Shown here: positions 1 to 7,430 of the stretch, in pieces | How the letters are laid out: each line of letters opens with the position of its first letter | Position numbering within the stretch: the first letter of the stretch is position 1 | Assembly: GCA_902803585.1 (NCBI GenBank) | Contig: CADCQO010000050.1 | Location: forward strand, 1-8,624 | Source: an uncultured Ruminococcus sp. | GTDB taxonomy: Bacteria > Bacillota > Clostridia > Oscillospirales > Acutalibacteraceae | Length of the DNA: 8,624 nucleotides | Direction of reading: 5' to 3' | Position numbers and translations under genes: made by a program | The notes under the pieces: model-generated | What the model saw: only the letters and a program-made list of their open reading frames with translations | What the model was told of the DNA's origin: nothing | Databases searched by the model: none

Positions 1-2
1 TT

Positions 3-422
3 GCTGTTCTGACCGATCTTGACACCGCCGCCGTAGCTGCCTGCCCTGTTATTGATGATCGTTGCCCCTTTGATCGAGGTACTAAGGGTAGACCAGATCG
101 CACCGCCGTTTTCTTTCGCAGTATTGCCGTCAAACACATTGGTGCCGGAAATGTACAGTCTTCCGTGATTGGCAATCGCACCTCCGCCATACTTCGTTGA
201 GCTGTTTCCCTTGAATGTGGTGCCACCTGTCACTTTCAGCCTGCCGCTTTTCTGAACATAGATTGCACCGCCGTCCGAAGCGGAATTGTTGATAAAGTTG
301 CAGTTGTATACGTTCAGCGTACCACAGCAGAGGATTGCACCGCCTCGCTGGTTTGCACGATTTCCTTCCAAAGTTACATTATTGAGTGACACTTCTGCGT
401 CTTCATAGATAAACATAGCGCC
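3..422 (-). repeat. Coding repeats: Pmp-like GGAI / FxxN beta-helix coils
   Basis: Cargo residues 651-790 contain degenerate repeats of about 24-29 residues. GGA[I/V]-type motifs start at residues 677, 701, 730, 756 and 782, with a degenerate AGAM at 650-653. Each is followed by a strand and an F/L/I-x-x-N motif (LEGN 668, FINN 693, FKGN 720, FDGN 747, IINN 772). This pairing is the hallmark of polymorphic-membrane-protein-type right-handed beta-helices. The array runs off the window, so the total number of coils is unknown. Confidence 0.8.
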
Positions 423-2372
423 TGCCTGATCCTTATTGAAGCCGCCCGTAATGGTACCGCCGCCGTTTGGGTTGCTGTCGATGATTGTCACCTTGGATTT
501 CTTGCTTGCAACAATCACCGTACCGTAAGCTGCTGCAGAGGACAAACTGCGGTTCAGCTTATAACCGTTCAGGTCGATCGTGACATTGGCGCCTTCCTTC
601 ACAACGATGGATCCGTCAATGACAAGGTTTCTTCCAAGACGGTAGGTACCGGAACCTATCGTATATGTATTATTAGCCATCTGGCCAAAGGGGTTGGTCT
701 CATCGGCAAATACCTTGGAAATGGTGAGGCACTTATTGGAGATATAAGTCTTAGCCGTATCATAATGCGTGGATGTAAAGCCTAAGGAAGAGGTACAGCG
801 CACGAATGTCTTGATCGGAAGATCCTGCTGCTTCGCTTCGGGGTCTCTGATGTCGATCGCTGATACATATTGAGTATACTCTTCATCTTTCCAACCGACT
901 CCGCCGCCTTTATCTTTGGTCTTCACTGTTCTGACCGTCCCATCGGTGATCAGCCACTTTGCATCAGCCGGTACATAGTTTTGATGGGAACTAAGATAAT
1001 CGGCGATGCTCTGACCTTTCTCTCTTGCATTTTCGATCAGCAGCCGGAGTGCCCGCTTTTCAGCAGTGTCGGTGATATAATTGTTGGCCAAAACAGACGC
1101 ATAGATGCTGCCTTCATTCTTGATTGTTCTGGTTCCGTATTCAAGGACCGCAGAGTCATCGCCGTAATTGATATACTCTACTCTGTCGTGCTGCAAAAAT
1201 GCCTCGTACACTGACATAACGCTCTTCGCAGAGGGATCATCATTTCCGTACAGATTTTCTTTCAGAATTTCCAGCCTTTCATTAATCTGCGATGTAGTAG
1301 AGGTGAAAGCATTATACAGATTGCGATAGTCCCAGCTCAGATTATCCGGGTTAAATGTCTCCTTATCGCCCGACTTGACCGCATCAATAATGTTTAGCTG
1401 TGCTTTGAGTGCCTGTACAATAACAGCATAAGTGGCGAGATAGTCAGTCATCATAAAGGTGATGTAGGTATCAGCATCCTCCTGCACATCATCATAGAAC
1501 ATATACTTCTGCTGAAAGTACTGAGAATCGCACAGTGCGGTATAGAAGTCCTTATTCGAGATATAATTTTCACCCTTCATATACCCGCTGACCTCATCCA
1601 TGTAGTGCATGACAGAATCGCCGTTTCTCCAGGTAAGTCCATTGTTGATCGACATAGCGAGAATGAGGAGCTTTTCGTCATCGTTATACAAGGGCAGTCC
1701 TGTATTTTTATCAACATCATTGAGCTTTGAAAGTTCTTTTAGCTGGTCATTGCTGCAGAGACTCAGATCGTTCATCGCCTTCTTGTAGGTCGAAACAACC
1801 TCCTGGTTCTGCATTTCCTCGATCATCTGCTTTGTTTTAGCATCCACATGAGCTTTGATATCTGTCCCCATGTCCCTCATCTGGATGGCAAGTTCACTAA
1901 TCTGCGCACTAAGCTCTTCGTTCGTCATAGGCTTTGCAGGAGTCAGTCCGAACGCATCCTTGATCAGATTACTAAGCGGTCCCTTGAGCGTGGCCCCGAC
2001 ATAGGGAATCTGACTTGTCAAGGCCTCCAGTCCTTTGTCAATTGCTGCGCATGCGCCATTTTTCGCTGCAGTTTCAGCCTCTTTCTTCCAATCCGCTGCG
2101 TAGGCCGTGATCGTTAATTCCTCGAAGATCGTACCGCCACTCGGGGAAGCTATCATGGTTCCTGCACCGGAAAGCATGATGATTCCGGCGAGCAGTGTCG
2201 GAACAAACCGTCCTCTGCCGCCTGCGATCGCCTCGAGCATTTCGTCCGGGATTTCTATGTTATAGTCATCCAGGATCTGTTCCAGTTCATCTGCGCTCGT
2301 ACACGCAAGCAGCTTTTCCTTCTGAGTGTCAGTCAGGGTTCCCAAAAAAGCCATGATATCCTGGTCATTCAT
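3..2372 (-). CDS. Giant double-glycine-leader beta-helix protein (predicted cargo of adjacent exporter), 3' end beyond window
   Basis: This reading frame is open from the ATG at 2372 to the window edge: 790 complete codons with no stop, so the C-terminus is missing. The start is fixed by a consensus AGGAGG at 2381-2386, 8 bases upstream. Residues 1-52 form a Nif11-like acidic helical leader ending in MLEAIAGG, with predicted cleavage after Gly52. Residues 53-75 are Arg-containing then strongly hydrophobic (VPTLLAGIIMLSGAG), and an AYA-AD sequence at 90-94 resembles a signal peptidase site. Residues about 95-420 are rich in amphipathic helix and unrecognised. Residues about 545-650 begin a beta-helix (TIDLNGYKL-type strand). 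Residues 651-790 carry GGAI and FxxN repeats like those of chlamydial Pmp proteins. The position beside a C39 transporter suggests a secreted surface or antagonistic protein. The function itself is not shown. Leader and repeat calls are firm; biological role is inference. Confidence 0.9.
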   Translation of the reverse strand, partial: MNDQDIMAFLGTLTDTQKEKLLACTSADELEQILDDYNIEIPDEMLEAIAGGRGRFVPTLLAGIIMLSGAGTMIASPSGGTIFEELTITAYAADWKKEAETAAKNGACAAIDKGLEALTSQIPYVGATLKGPLSNLIKDAFGLTPAKPMTNEELSAQISELAIQMRDMGTDIKAHVDAKTKQMIEEMQNQEVVSTYKKAMNDLSLCSNDQLKELSKLNDVDKNTGLPLYNDDEKLLILAMSINNGLTWRNGDSVMHYMDEVSGYMKGENYISNKDFYTALCDSQYFQQKYMFYDDVQEDADTYITFMMTDYLATYAVIVQALKAQLNIIDAVKSGDKETFNPDNLSWDYRNLYNAFTSTTSQINERLEILKENLYGNDDPSAKSVMSVYEAFLQHDRVEYINYGDDSAVLEYGTRTIKNEGSIYASVLANNYITDTAEKRALRLLIENAREKGQSIADYLSSHQNYVPADAKWLITDGTVRTVKTKDKGGGVGWKDEEYTQYVSAIDIRDPEAKQQDLPIKTFVRCTSSLGFTSTHYDTAKTYISNKCLTISKVFADETNPFGQMANNTYTIGSGTYRLGRNLVIDGSIVVKEGANVTIDLNGYKLNRSLSSAAAYGTVIVASKKSKVTIIDSNPNGGGTITGGFNKDQAGAMFIYEDAEVSLNNVTLEGNRANQRGGAILCCGTLNVYNCNFINNSASDGGAIYVQKSGRLKVTGGTTFKGNSSTKYGGGAIANHGRLYISGTNVFDGNTAKENGGAIWSTLSTSIKGATIINNRAGSYGGGVKIGQNS
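2217..2372 (-). other. Nif11-like double-glycine leader of the giant cargo protein
   Basis: These are the first 52 codons of the cargo gene. They encode an acidic, helix-forming segment (IMAFLGTLTDTQKEKL, then DELEQILDD) followed by IPDEMLEAIAGG. Hydrophobic residues at fixed spacing before a terminal Gly-Gly are the recognition pattern of C39 peptidases. The overall pattern (short helix, acidic helix, then a hydrophobic turn before the cleavage site) matches Nif11-type leaders, which are known substrates of NHLM-type transporters. The leader is fused to a protein of at least 738 residues instead of a small core peptide. Cleavage after Gly52 is predicted, not demonstrated. Confidence 0.8.
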
Positions 2373-2441
2373 ATTCGTTTCCTCCTCTAAGATGAAATGT
2401 GATATATGATAAACGCCTCAAAAGACGTTCGATCCGTATTG

Positions 2442-2481
2442 AGATCGGGAGCCGTGTGCTATTTTTACATCTCACCGATCT
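2442..2481 (-). repeat. Inverted repeat in the cargo mRNA 5' leader
   Basis: AGATCGG at 2442-2448 and CCGATCT at 2475-2481 are perfect 7-base inverted copies separated by 26 bases. They lie between the predicted transcription start and the ribosome-binding site. They could fold into a stem in the mRNA leader. The long loop makes this modest evidence, and no riboswitch class is recognised. Confidence 0.35.
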
Positions 2482-2502
2482 GTCCTCTTTGGCAGTGATT
2501 TC

Positions 2503-2531
2503 ATATTGCCACAAAATCGACTTTCTGTCAA
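2503..2531 (-). promoter_or_regulatory. Candidate promoter of the cargo gene
   Basis: On the minus strand TTGACA (2526-2531, a perfect -35) is followed by a 17-base spacer and CAATAT (2503-2508), which is preceded by TGG as in an extended -10. The -10 itself is weak. Transcription would start near 2496, giving a 5' leader of about 120 bases before the cargo ATG. It would let the cargo be expressed separately from, and more strongly than, the transporter genes. Confidence 0.5.
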
Positions 2532-2541
2532 TCATCAAAAC

Positions 2542-2565
2542 AGCTTTCATTTAAAGCTTGCTTTA
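2542..2565. repeat. Overlapping inverted repeats upstream of the cargo -35
   Basis: Three arms, AGCTTT (2542-2547), AAAGCT (2553-2558) and GCTTTA (2560-2565), can pair in two mutually exclusive ways. They give either a 6-bp stem with a 5-base loop or the near-palindrome TAAAGCTTGCTTTA (2552-2565). The site ends about 10 bases upstream of the -35 box. It could be an operator or a weak terminator for the upstream operon. Either reading is tentative because the stems are AT-rich and there is no strong U-tract. Confidence 0.25.
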
Positions 2566-2628
2566 CGATCAAGATGAAGAACAAAGTGTACTTTACAGTG
2601 TCATATGAAATTATAGATTTTATTCACA

Positions 2629-4830
2629 TTAAAGATCGGTTCTCTGACATTTAACCAGCTCCGCAAAGATGCCATTTCTGGCAAGAAGCTCATCATAGGT
2701 GCCGTCCTCAGCGATGACACCGTCATCAAGAACAAGAATGCGGCTGCAATGTCTGACAGTTGAGAGCCGGTGCGCAATCACGATCCGTGTACATTTCAGT
2801 TTATCTAATGCATTACTGATATGCCTCTGCGTGATATTGTCCAATGCACTTGTTGCTTCGTCAAAAATCAGAATCCTCGGTTTTCCAACCAGTGCTCTTG
2901 CAATCAAGATACGCTGTTTCTGTCCGCCGGAAATACCGCCTTGTCCTGCCGAAATCAGCGTGTGCATCTGCATCGGCATTTCACGGATATCTTCAGCGAT
3001 TCCTGCGTTTTCGGCGGCTTCCCAGGCATCCTCCATGGTAGCTTTTGGAGCCGAAATAGTGATATTTGAATAAATATCGCCCTGAAACAGGTCACTGTCC
3101 TGCATCACCGTTCCGATATTATGGCGTAGTGAGCTGAGATCGAGCGCGTTGACATCGCTGCCGCTGTAATAGATAGCACCTTTTTCCGGTACTTCAAATC
3201 CAAGAAGCAGCTTGACAAGCGTGGATTTGCCGCAGCCTGTCCTTCCGACAACCGCAATGTACTCTCCGGACCTTATTTTCAGCGAAATCCCTTTCAGAAG
3301 ATAAGGCGACGTGTTGCTGTAGCGGAAAAAGATGTTGTTGAGATCTATATTGCCAGATAGCTCGGTAACGAACTTCTTTTCATTGGTTGTTTCCGGATTC
3401 GCCTGTAAAAGGAACTCTGCCGTTTTCATGATCGGCCTGATCTTTCCAAGTGAAAGCATTGCATCAGAAAAAAACTGCAATGCACCGAGCAATAAACTGA
3501 ATGCAACAGAGAATGCAAGGAAGTTTGATGGTTCTGTTTGCTTGCTGATTGCAATATAATACAAAATAACATATGAAAACAGACTGATTGCCATAGAAAA
3601 GACTCTTTGCAGCAAGATCCAGAGCGGGGGAGAGTAGGTCATGGCTCGACTTTTGTTATATTCAGATAACCATTTCGCAAAAAAGCGTTTTTCTGCTCCA
3701 GCCAGTTTGATTTTCTGAATACCACTGATGACATTATAGCGCATATGCGCTTCTTGTGCGCTAAGCTCCATCTGTTTCGTGCTGATCCTCGTTTGAATAA
3801 CAGCTGAAAGCATACCGAACCCGACCGTCAGAATGATGATGATCAATGCAGAAGCAGCAAGTTCTGGAGTGAAGCGGAAGATGGGTATAAGATACAGCAG
3901 TGCCGCCAAAGTCGTTAGTCCTGTGCCAACTGTTGATTTAATGAGTAGTTCGCAAAGATGGTTGACCGCTGCAGAGCAGTCCGCTAGCTGTCCCGGATTG
4001 AATTTCCGGAAGAACGCCACAGGAAGACTGAGGATCCGCATCATGATTGCGGACTGCATCTGCAGCATCGTCTTGATTCTTATCTTGCTGATCGTTGCAT
4101 CTATCACTGCACCGAAAAGGTGGATCGAAATGATAATGCATAGCGTGCAGAGCGCTAATGAATGCAGTAATCCATAATTTTCACCGATCGCAATAACGCC
4201 GGTCAGAACCTTGACGATCTGAGGAATCATCACTCCAACAAGCGACATAAGTAAGGTGCTGCCTACCAGCAAACAGATATCATTAGTCTGCATACAGCCT
4301 TTCATATACAGAATAAGGTCGGCAGCCCGAAGTTTTCGCTGCGGCAACGGTTTATAGAAGCAATACGCGTCTTCCTGGAATAATTCTGCTGTTGTTGCAT
4401 TGACTCTAACTGTACGTCCGGACTGATCTCGGAAAGAATAATGTCGTCCGAATCGATTCGGCAGAAGCACGACCGCCTCTTCTCCGTCCTTGGAATAGGC
4501 AAGGATCGGGCCGAAAGCGTCTGCAAACCAGTCCTTTTGCAGCTTGATCTTTCGCTTCATAAGACCGTATTTCCGCAGGCAGTAATCGAGCTGAGCCTTG
4601 CTGTCTGTGATTGTATTCGGTATCTTAACAGGTTGAAAGTGATAGTATTTCAATAATTCATCTATCACTTGCTCTGTGATAATACTTTTGTCCAGAAGCC
4701 TGTCCGATATTTTCTGCCCGTACACAATGCCTGCCGCACCGATAAACGATTCTTCAAGAAGTTTTCTGTCATACGCTTCTCGTTCATGAAACTGGTCTTC
4801 AAACCATGTCAAAACCATCCCTCCCTTCAT
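2629..4830 (-). CDS. NHLM/NHLP-type export ABC transporter, permease/ATPase with degenerate N-terminal domain (ABC2)
   Basis: A 733-residue membrane ABC exporter half. The N-terminal about 165 residues resemble the peptidase-like domain of its partner but show no catalytic Cys-His pair, so it is probably a non-catalytic substrate-docking domain. Membrane helices fill about residues 180-460. The nucleotide-binding domain has Walker A GRTGCGKST (529-537), signature ISGGQ (633-637), Walker B ILIFDE (Asp657, Glu658) and H-loop His687, all intact, so ATP hydrolysis is expected. The start used here overlaps the upstream stop as ATGA, which suggests translational coupling. An alternative TTG at 4812 sits 6 bases after a strong AAGGGAGGG and would give the MTWFEDQ beginning that looks more like the family, so the true start is unresolved. 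Family assignment rests on gene order, length and motifs. It probably forms a heterodimer with the neighbouring C39 transporter. Confidence 0.88.
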   Translation of the reverse strand: MKGGMVLTWFEDQFHEREAYDRKLLEESFIGAAGIVYGQKISDRLLDKSIITEQVIDELLKYYHFQPVKIPNTITDSKAQLDYCLRKYGLMKRKIKLQKDWFADAFGPILAYSKDGEEAVVLLPNRFGRHYSFRDQSGRTVRVNATTAELFQEDAYCFYKPLPQRKLRAADLILYMKGCMQTNDICLLVGSTLLMSLVGVMIPQIVKVLTGVIAIGENYGLLHSLALCTLCIIISIHLFGAVIDATISKIRIKTMLQMQSAIMMRILSLPVAFFRKFNPGQLADCSAAVNHLCELLIKSTVGTGLTTLAALLYLIPIFRFTPELAASALIIIILTVGFGMLSAVIQTRISTKQMELSAQEAHMRYNVISGIQKIKLAGAEKRFFAKWLSEYNKSRAMTYSPPLWILLQRVFSMAISLFSYVILYYIAISKQTEPSNFLAFSVAFSLLLGALQFFSDAMLSLGKIRPIMKTAEFLLQANPETTNEKKFVTELSGNIDLNNIFFRYSNTSPYLLKGISLKIRSGEYIAVVGRTGCGKSTLVKLLLGFEVPEKGAIYYSGSDVNALDLSSLRHNIGTVMQDSDLFQGDIYSNITISAPKATMEDAWEAAENAGIAEDIREMPMQMHTLISAGQGGISGGQKQRILIARALVGKPRILIFDEATSALDNITQRHISNALDKLKCTRIVIAHRLSTVRHCSRILVLDDGVIAEDGTYDELLARNGIFAELVKCQRTDL

Positions 4831-7004
4831 TCATCAGTGACAAGCCGTGCATACACACCGTCAAGCCGCATCAGCTCGCTGTGTGTTCCGCATTCAATGA
4901 TGCGTCCCTTGTCCATCACATAGATCTTGTCACAGTCACGAATCGTGGAAAGTCTGTGCGAAATCATGATACAGGTCGGACTGATGTCTGTAATCGCTTT
5001 GACAACATCGTATTCTGTTTTGGCATCCAGTGCACTTGTTGCTTCATCCAGAATGAGAATCGTTGGATCCTGAGCCAGCGCTCTTGCAATTTCCATTCGT
5101 TGACGTTGACCGCCGGACAGATTTCGACCGTCGGAAGTCAGTCTTGACTGATAGCCGCCTTCACGCTCCAGGATATCTTTGTGAAGCTGTGCATTTGCAG
5201 CAGCATAAATCATTTCAAAATCTTCGATAGAATTATCCCACATCTTGATGTTCTGCTGGATAGTCCCTTCAAAGAGCGTGATGTCCTGATCGACAACTGC
5301 AACCGAACCGGTAAAGACGGGACGAGAAATCTGGCTGAGAGGGGTTCCGTCAAATAGGATCTCTCCCTCCCAAGGCAGATACAATCCGGAGATCAGTTTG
5401 GAGAGTGTCGTCTTTCCGCACCCGGAAGTACCGACGAATGCAATCTTGCTGCCGCTTTCAATTGTAAGGGACAAATCACGGATAACCGGTTCTGCCAGCC
5501 TGGAATAACCGAATGTAATGTGCCGGAGTTCAATTGTTCCGGTCAGCTTCTGTGCATTTTCGTCAATTTCTTTCGGCATGTTCGTTACATTGGCATCAGA
5601 AGGATACTGTAAAACATCCTCTACACGCTCATACTGTGTTCTGATCGTTTGTAGTTTTTTGCCAGTATCCGGCAGATAATGCGTCGGTGTCATCAAAATG
5701 GAAAATAAGCCTTGTATCATCCAGACTGTGCCGAGTGTAAAAGTGCCTTGCATCACATATTGAATGCCGATTATCATGATCAGAAAATAGGAGGCTCGAG
5801 ACAGGAGGCTAGGTATCAGATTCAGCGCCTTTGCGTTTTCTTTCCGGATCATCTGTGTGTTTACAGAGGCTTGCAAACCTGCCCATTTCTCAAAGAACTC
5901 TCCCTCAGTGCCGCTTATTTTGACCGTTTCAATCATTTCCAGACCGGAAAGCGTTGCAGACGAGAGCTTTTCCTTATCGCGTTCCATCATACGCATCGTG
6001 TTTCTATTTCTTTCCGCTATCAGATTAGAAAGAAACAGGTTAACAGCAAACGTGCTGACGGCGATCGCTGCCAGAGATGTACTTTCTTTCAGTATCAATA
6101 CAATACACAGCACCGTCATAATAGTATTCATAGCAAGCGGTGCGATGATATTGACTATGGAATCCACTAACTTTTCTAGCATATCCAGTCTGATGTATAC
6201 ATCGCTGGCCATGCGTTGTGAAAAAAACTCCATCGGCATCTGCATGATCTTCCACATATAGGTCGAACAGCCGATAACAGAAAGTTTGCCGTTGATCTTT
6301 AGATTATAGATTGACTGAACCCACGCAGCGATCAGCTGTATTGTGGCAAATACAATCAGCAATAACGAGAATTGAAGCATCCACCTCTGTCCATATTCTG
6401 ACAGCATATGATCAATAAAGAAGCCCGATATCATGGGTGTCAGAATGCCGAATACAGTCATAATGATCGCAGTAGCCGAAACGACCAGAGGTGCCGCTTC
6501 AGCCTTCATTAGTTTTTTCGCAAGTGAGCGGAGAACAATACGTTTCTTGCCGTCTGGCTGAAACTGTTCACCGGGTAAAAGATGAATCGCAATACCCGAA
6601 AAGGAATGATCAAATCCTTCCTCATCGACCTTGATAAAGCCTTTTGCCGGATCATTGATGTAGGCATATTTCCCCTTGAAGCCGTTCAGCACAACGAAAT
6701 GGTCAGAATTCCAGTGGATAATGCAGGGAAACACACCTTTCTGGCGAAGACTTTTCGGATTGCGTCGATACGTTTTGACATCTAGGCCGTAGTTCCTTGC
6801 GGCTTTTACGATATTTGCAGCACTGGAGCCGTCACGGGAGACGCCGCAGTCACTTCGTGCCTGCTCCAATGTAATCCATTTTCCGTAATACCCCAGAATC
6901 ATTGCCAGAGATGCCGCACCGCATTCCAATTCCTCTAGCTGCAAAATGACTGGTGCTCTGGCAACACCTTTCGTCCTCGGTTTCTTGATTTTCTTATTGT
7001 TCAT
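4827..7004 (-). CDS. NHLM/NHLP-type peptidase-containing ABC exporter with C39 domain (ABC1)
   Basis: A 725-residue bacteriocin-type exporter that both cleaves double-glycine leaders and drives export across the cytoplasmic membrane. Residues about 17-150 form a C39 cysteine peptidase with the expected catalytic set: Cys28 in ELECGAASLAMILGYYG, His102 in SDHFVVLNG and Asp118 in YINDPAKG. A six-helix transmembrane region spans about residues 170-440. The ATPase domain carries Walker A GTSGCGKTT (525-533), signature LSGGQ (629-633), Walker B ILILDEATSALD (Asp653, Glu654) and H-loop His683. Nothing essential is missing. The ATG lies 3 bases after the stop of the HlyD-like gene with no clear ribosome-binding site, so translation is probably coupled. 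The obvious substrate is the double-glycine leader of the large protein encoded downstream, which is an inference from proximity and leader type. Confidence 0.95.
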   Translation of the reverse strand: MNNKKIKKPRTKGVARAPVILQLEELECGAASLAMILGYYGKWITLEQARSDCGVSRDGSSAANIVKAARNYGLDVKTYRRNPKSLRQKGVFPCIIHWNSDHFVVLNGFKGKYAYINDPAKGFIKVDEEGFDHSFSGIAIHLLPGEQFQPDGKKRIVLRSLAKKLMKAEAAPLVVSATAIIMTVFGILTPMISGFFIDHMLSEYGQRWMLQFSLLLIVFATIQLIAAWVQSIYNLKINGKLSVIGCSTYMWKIMQMPMEFFSQRMASDVYIRLDMLEKLVDSIVNIIAPLAMNTIMTVLCIVLILKESTSLAAIAVSTFAVNLFLSNLIAERNRNTMRMMERDKEKLSSATLSGLEMIETVKISGTEGEFFEKWAGLQASVNTQMIRKENAKALNLIPSLLSRASYFLIMIIGIQYVMQGTFTLGTVWMIQGLFSILMTPTHYLPDTGKKLQTIRTQYERVEDVLQYPSDANVTNMPKEIDENAQKLTGTIELRHITFGYSRLAEPVIRDLSLTIESGSKIAFVGTSGCGKTTLSKLISGLYLPWEGEILFDGTPLSQISRPVFTGSVAVVDQDITLFEGTIQQNIKMWDNSIEDFEMIYAAANAQLHKDILEREGGYQSRLTSDGRNLSGGQRQRMEIARALAQDPTILILDEATSALDAKTEYDVVKAITDISPTCIMISHRLSTIRDCDKIYVMDKGRIIECGTHSELMRLDGVYARLVTDE

Positions 7005-7007
7005 AAT

Positions 7008-7430
7008 TTAAGTACCAAACAGCACTTCAAACGGATGGGTAGTTCTTTGGACAACATATCCTTCATACTTTCCGTCCGGCAAATCTGCCGTTGCATAGCC
7101 GATCGTTCTGCCAAATTCATCTGTCTTGACATTCAAAACTGAAAAGGAACAATCATTCGTGTAAACCATCATTCCTGCTTCGATGGAAGCATTTTTATAG
7201 TTTTCGAGGACAACAGTTGTCTTTCCCTCTTCTATATAAATATATGCATTACGGGAAATATCCACTTCCTTGACTCTGCTCCAGTAGTAAAGCCCGACCA
7301 TGAGAAAGAATATGGCAACAAGAAGAATCCAGACGACAGGCCTGGTGATCCGAAGATAATCCGTCAACTGGTCAGGCGTTGAGATCTGATCCAGTGCTTT
7401 TTTTCTGAATAATGAAGATTTTATGAGCAT
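7008..7430 (-). CDS. Short HlyD-like NHLM secretion accessory protein
   Basis: A 140-residue single-pass membrane protein. The N-terminus (LFRKKALDQISTPDQL, then DYLRITRP) matches the cytoplasmic start typical of NHLM bacteriocin-system secretion (HlyD-family) proteins. Residues 32-50 form one transmembrane helix, and about 90 residues follow outside the membrane as a small beta-rich domain. The long coiled-coil hairpin of classical HlyD adaptors is absent, so this is a minimal version. The ATG at 7430 is chosen because AAGGAG (7439-7444) lies 8 bases upstream. The in-frame GTG at 7439 overlaps that ribosome-binding site and is unlikely. It is the first gene of the transporter operon and probably assists or docks the two ABC proteins. 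Confidence 0.8.
   Translation of the reverse strand: MLIKSSLFRKKALDQISTPDQLTDYLRITRPVVWILLVAIFFLMVGLYYWSRVKEVDISRNAYIYIEEGKTTVVLENYKNASIEAGMMVYTNDCSFSVLNVKTDEFGRTIGYATADLPDGKYEGYVVQRTTHPFEVLFGT

Noticed and set aside
1113..2090. Assignment of the helix-rich cargo region to Cry-type or haemolysin toxin families
   Set aside because: The resemblance is only in general helical pattern. No diagnostic motif can be seen, so it is kept as a question and not used in the annotation.
870..2117. Plus-strand ORFs at 870-1214 and 1848-2117
   Set aside because: They lie antisense inside the continuous cargo frame, whose leader, repeats and ribosome-binding site are convincing.
2365..2550. Minus-strand 61-codon ORF before the cargo gene
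   Set aside because: It has no ribosome-binding site, contains the predicted cargo promoter, runs over the cargo's own ribosome-binding site and start, and its composition is not protein-like.
2550..2628. Rho-independent terminator after ABC2
   Set aside because: Only short AT-rich stems are present and no U-tract follows a stable GC hairpin.
2699..6785. Numerous short ORFs on both strands within the two ABC transporter genes
   Set aside because: All are alternative-frame shadows of transporters whose motifs are intact from end to end.
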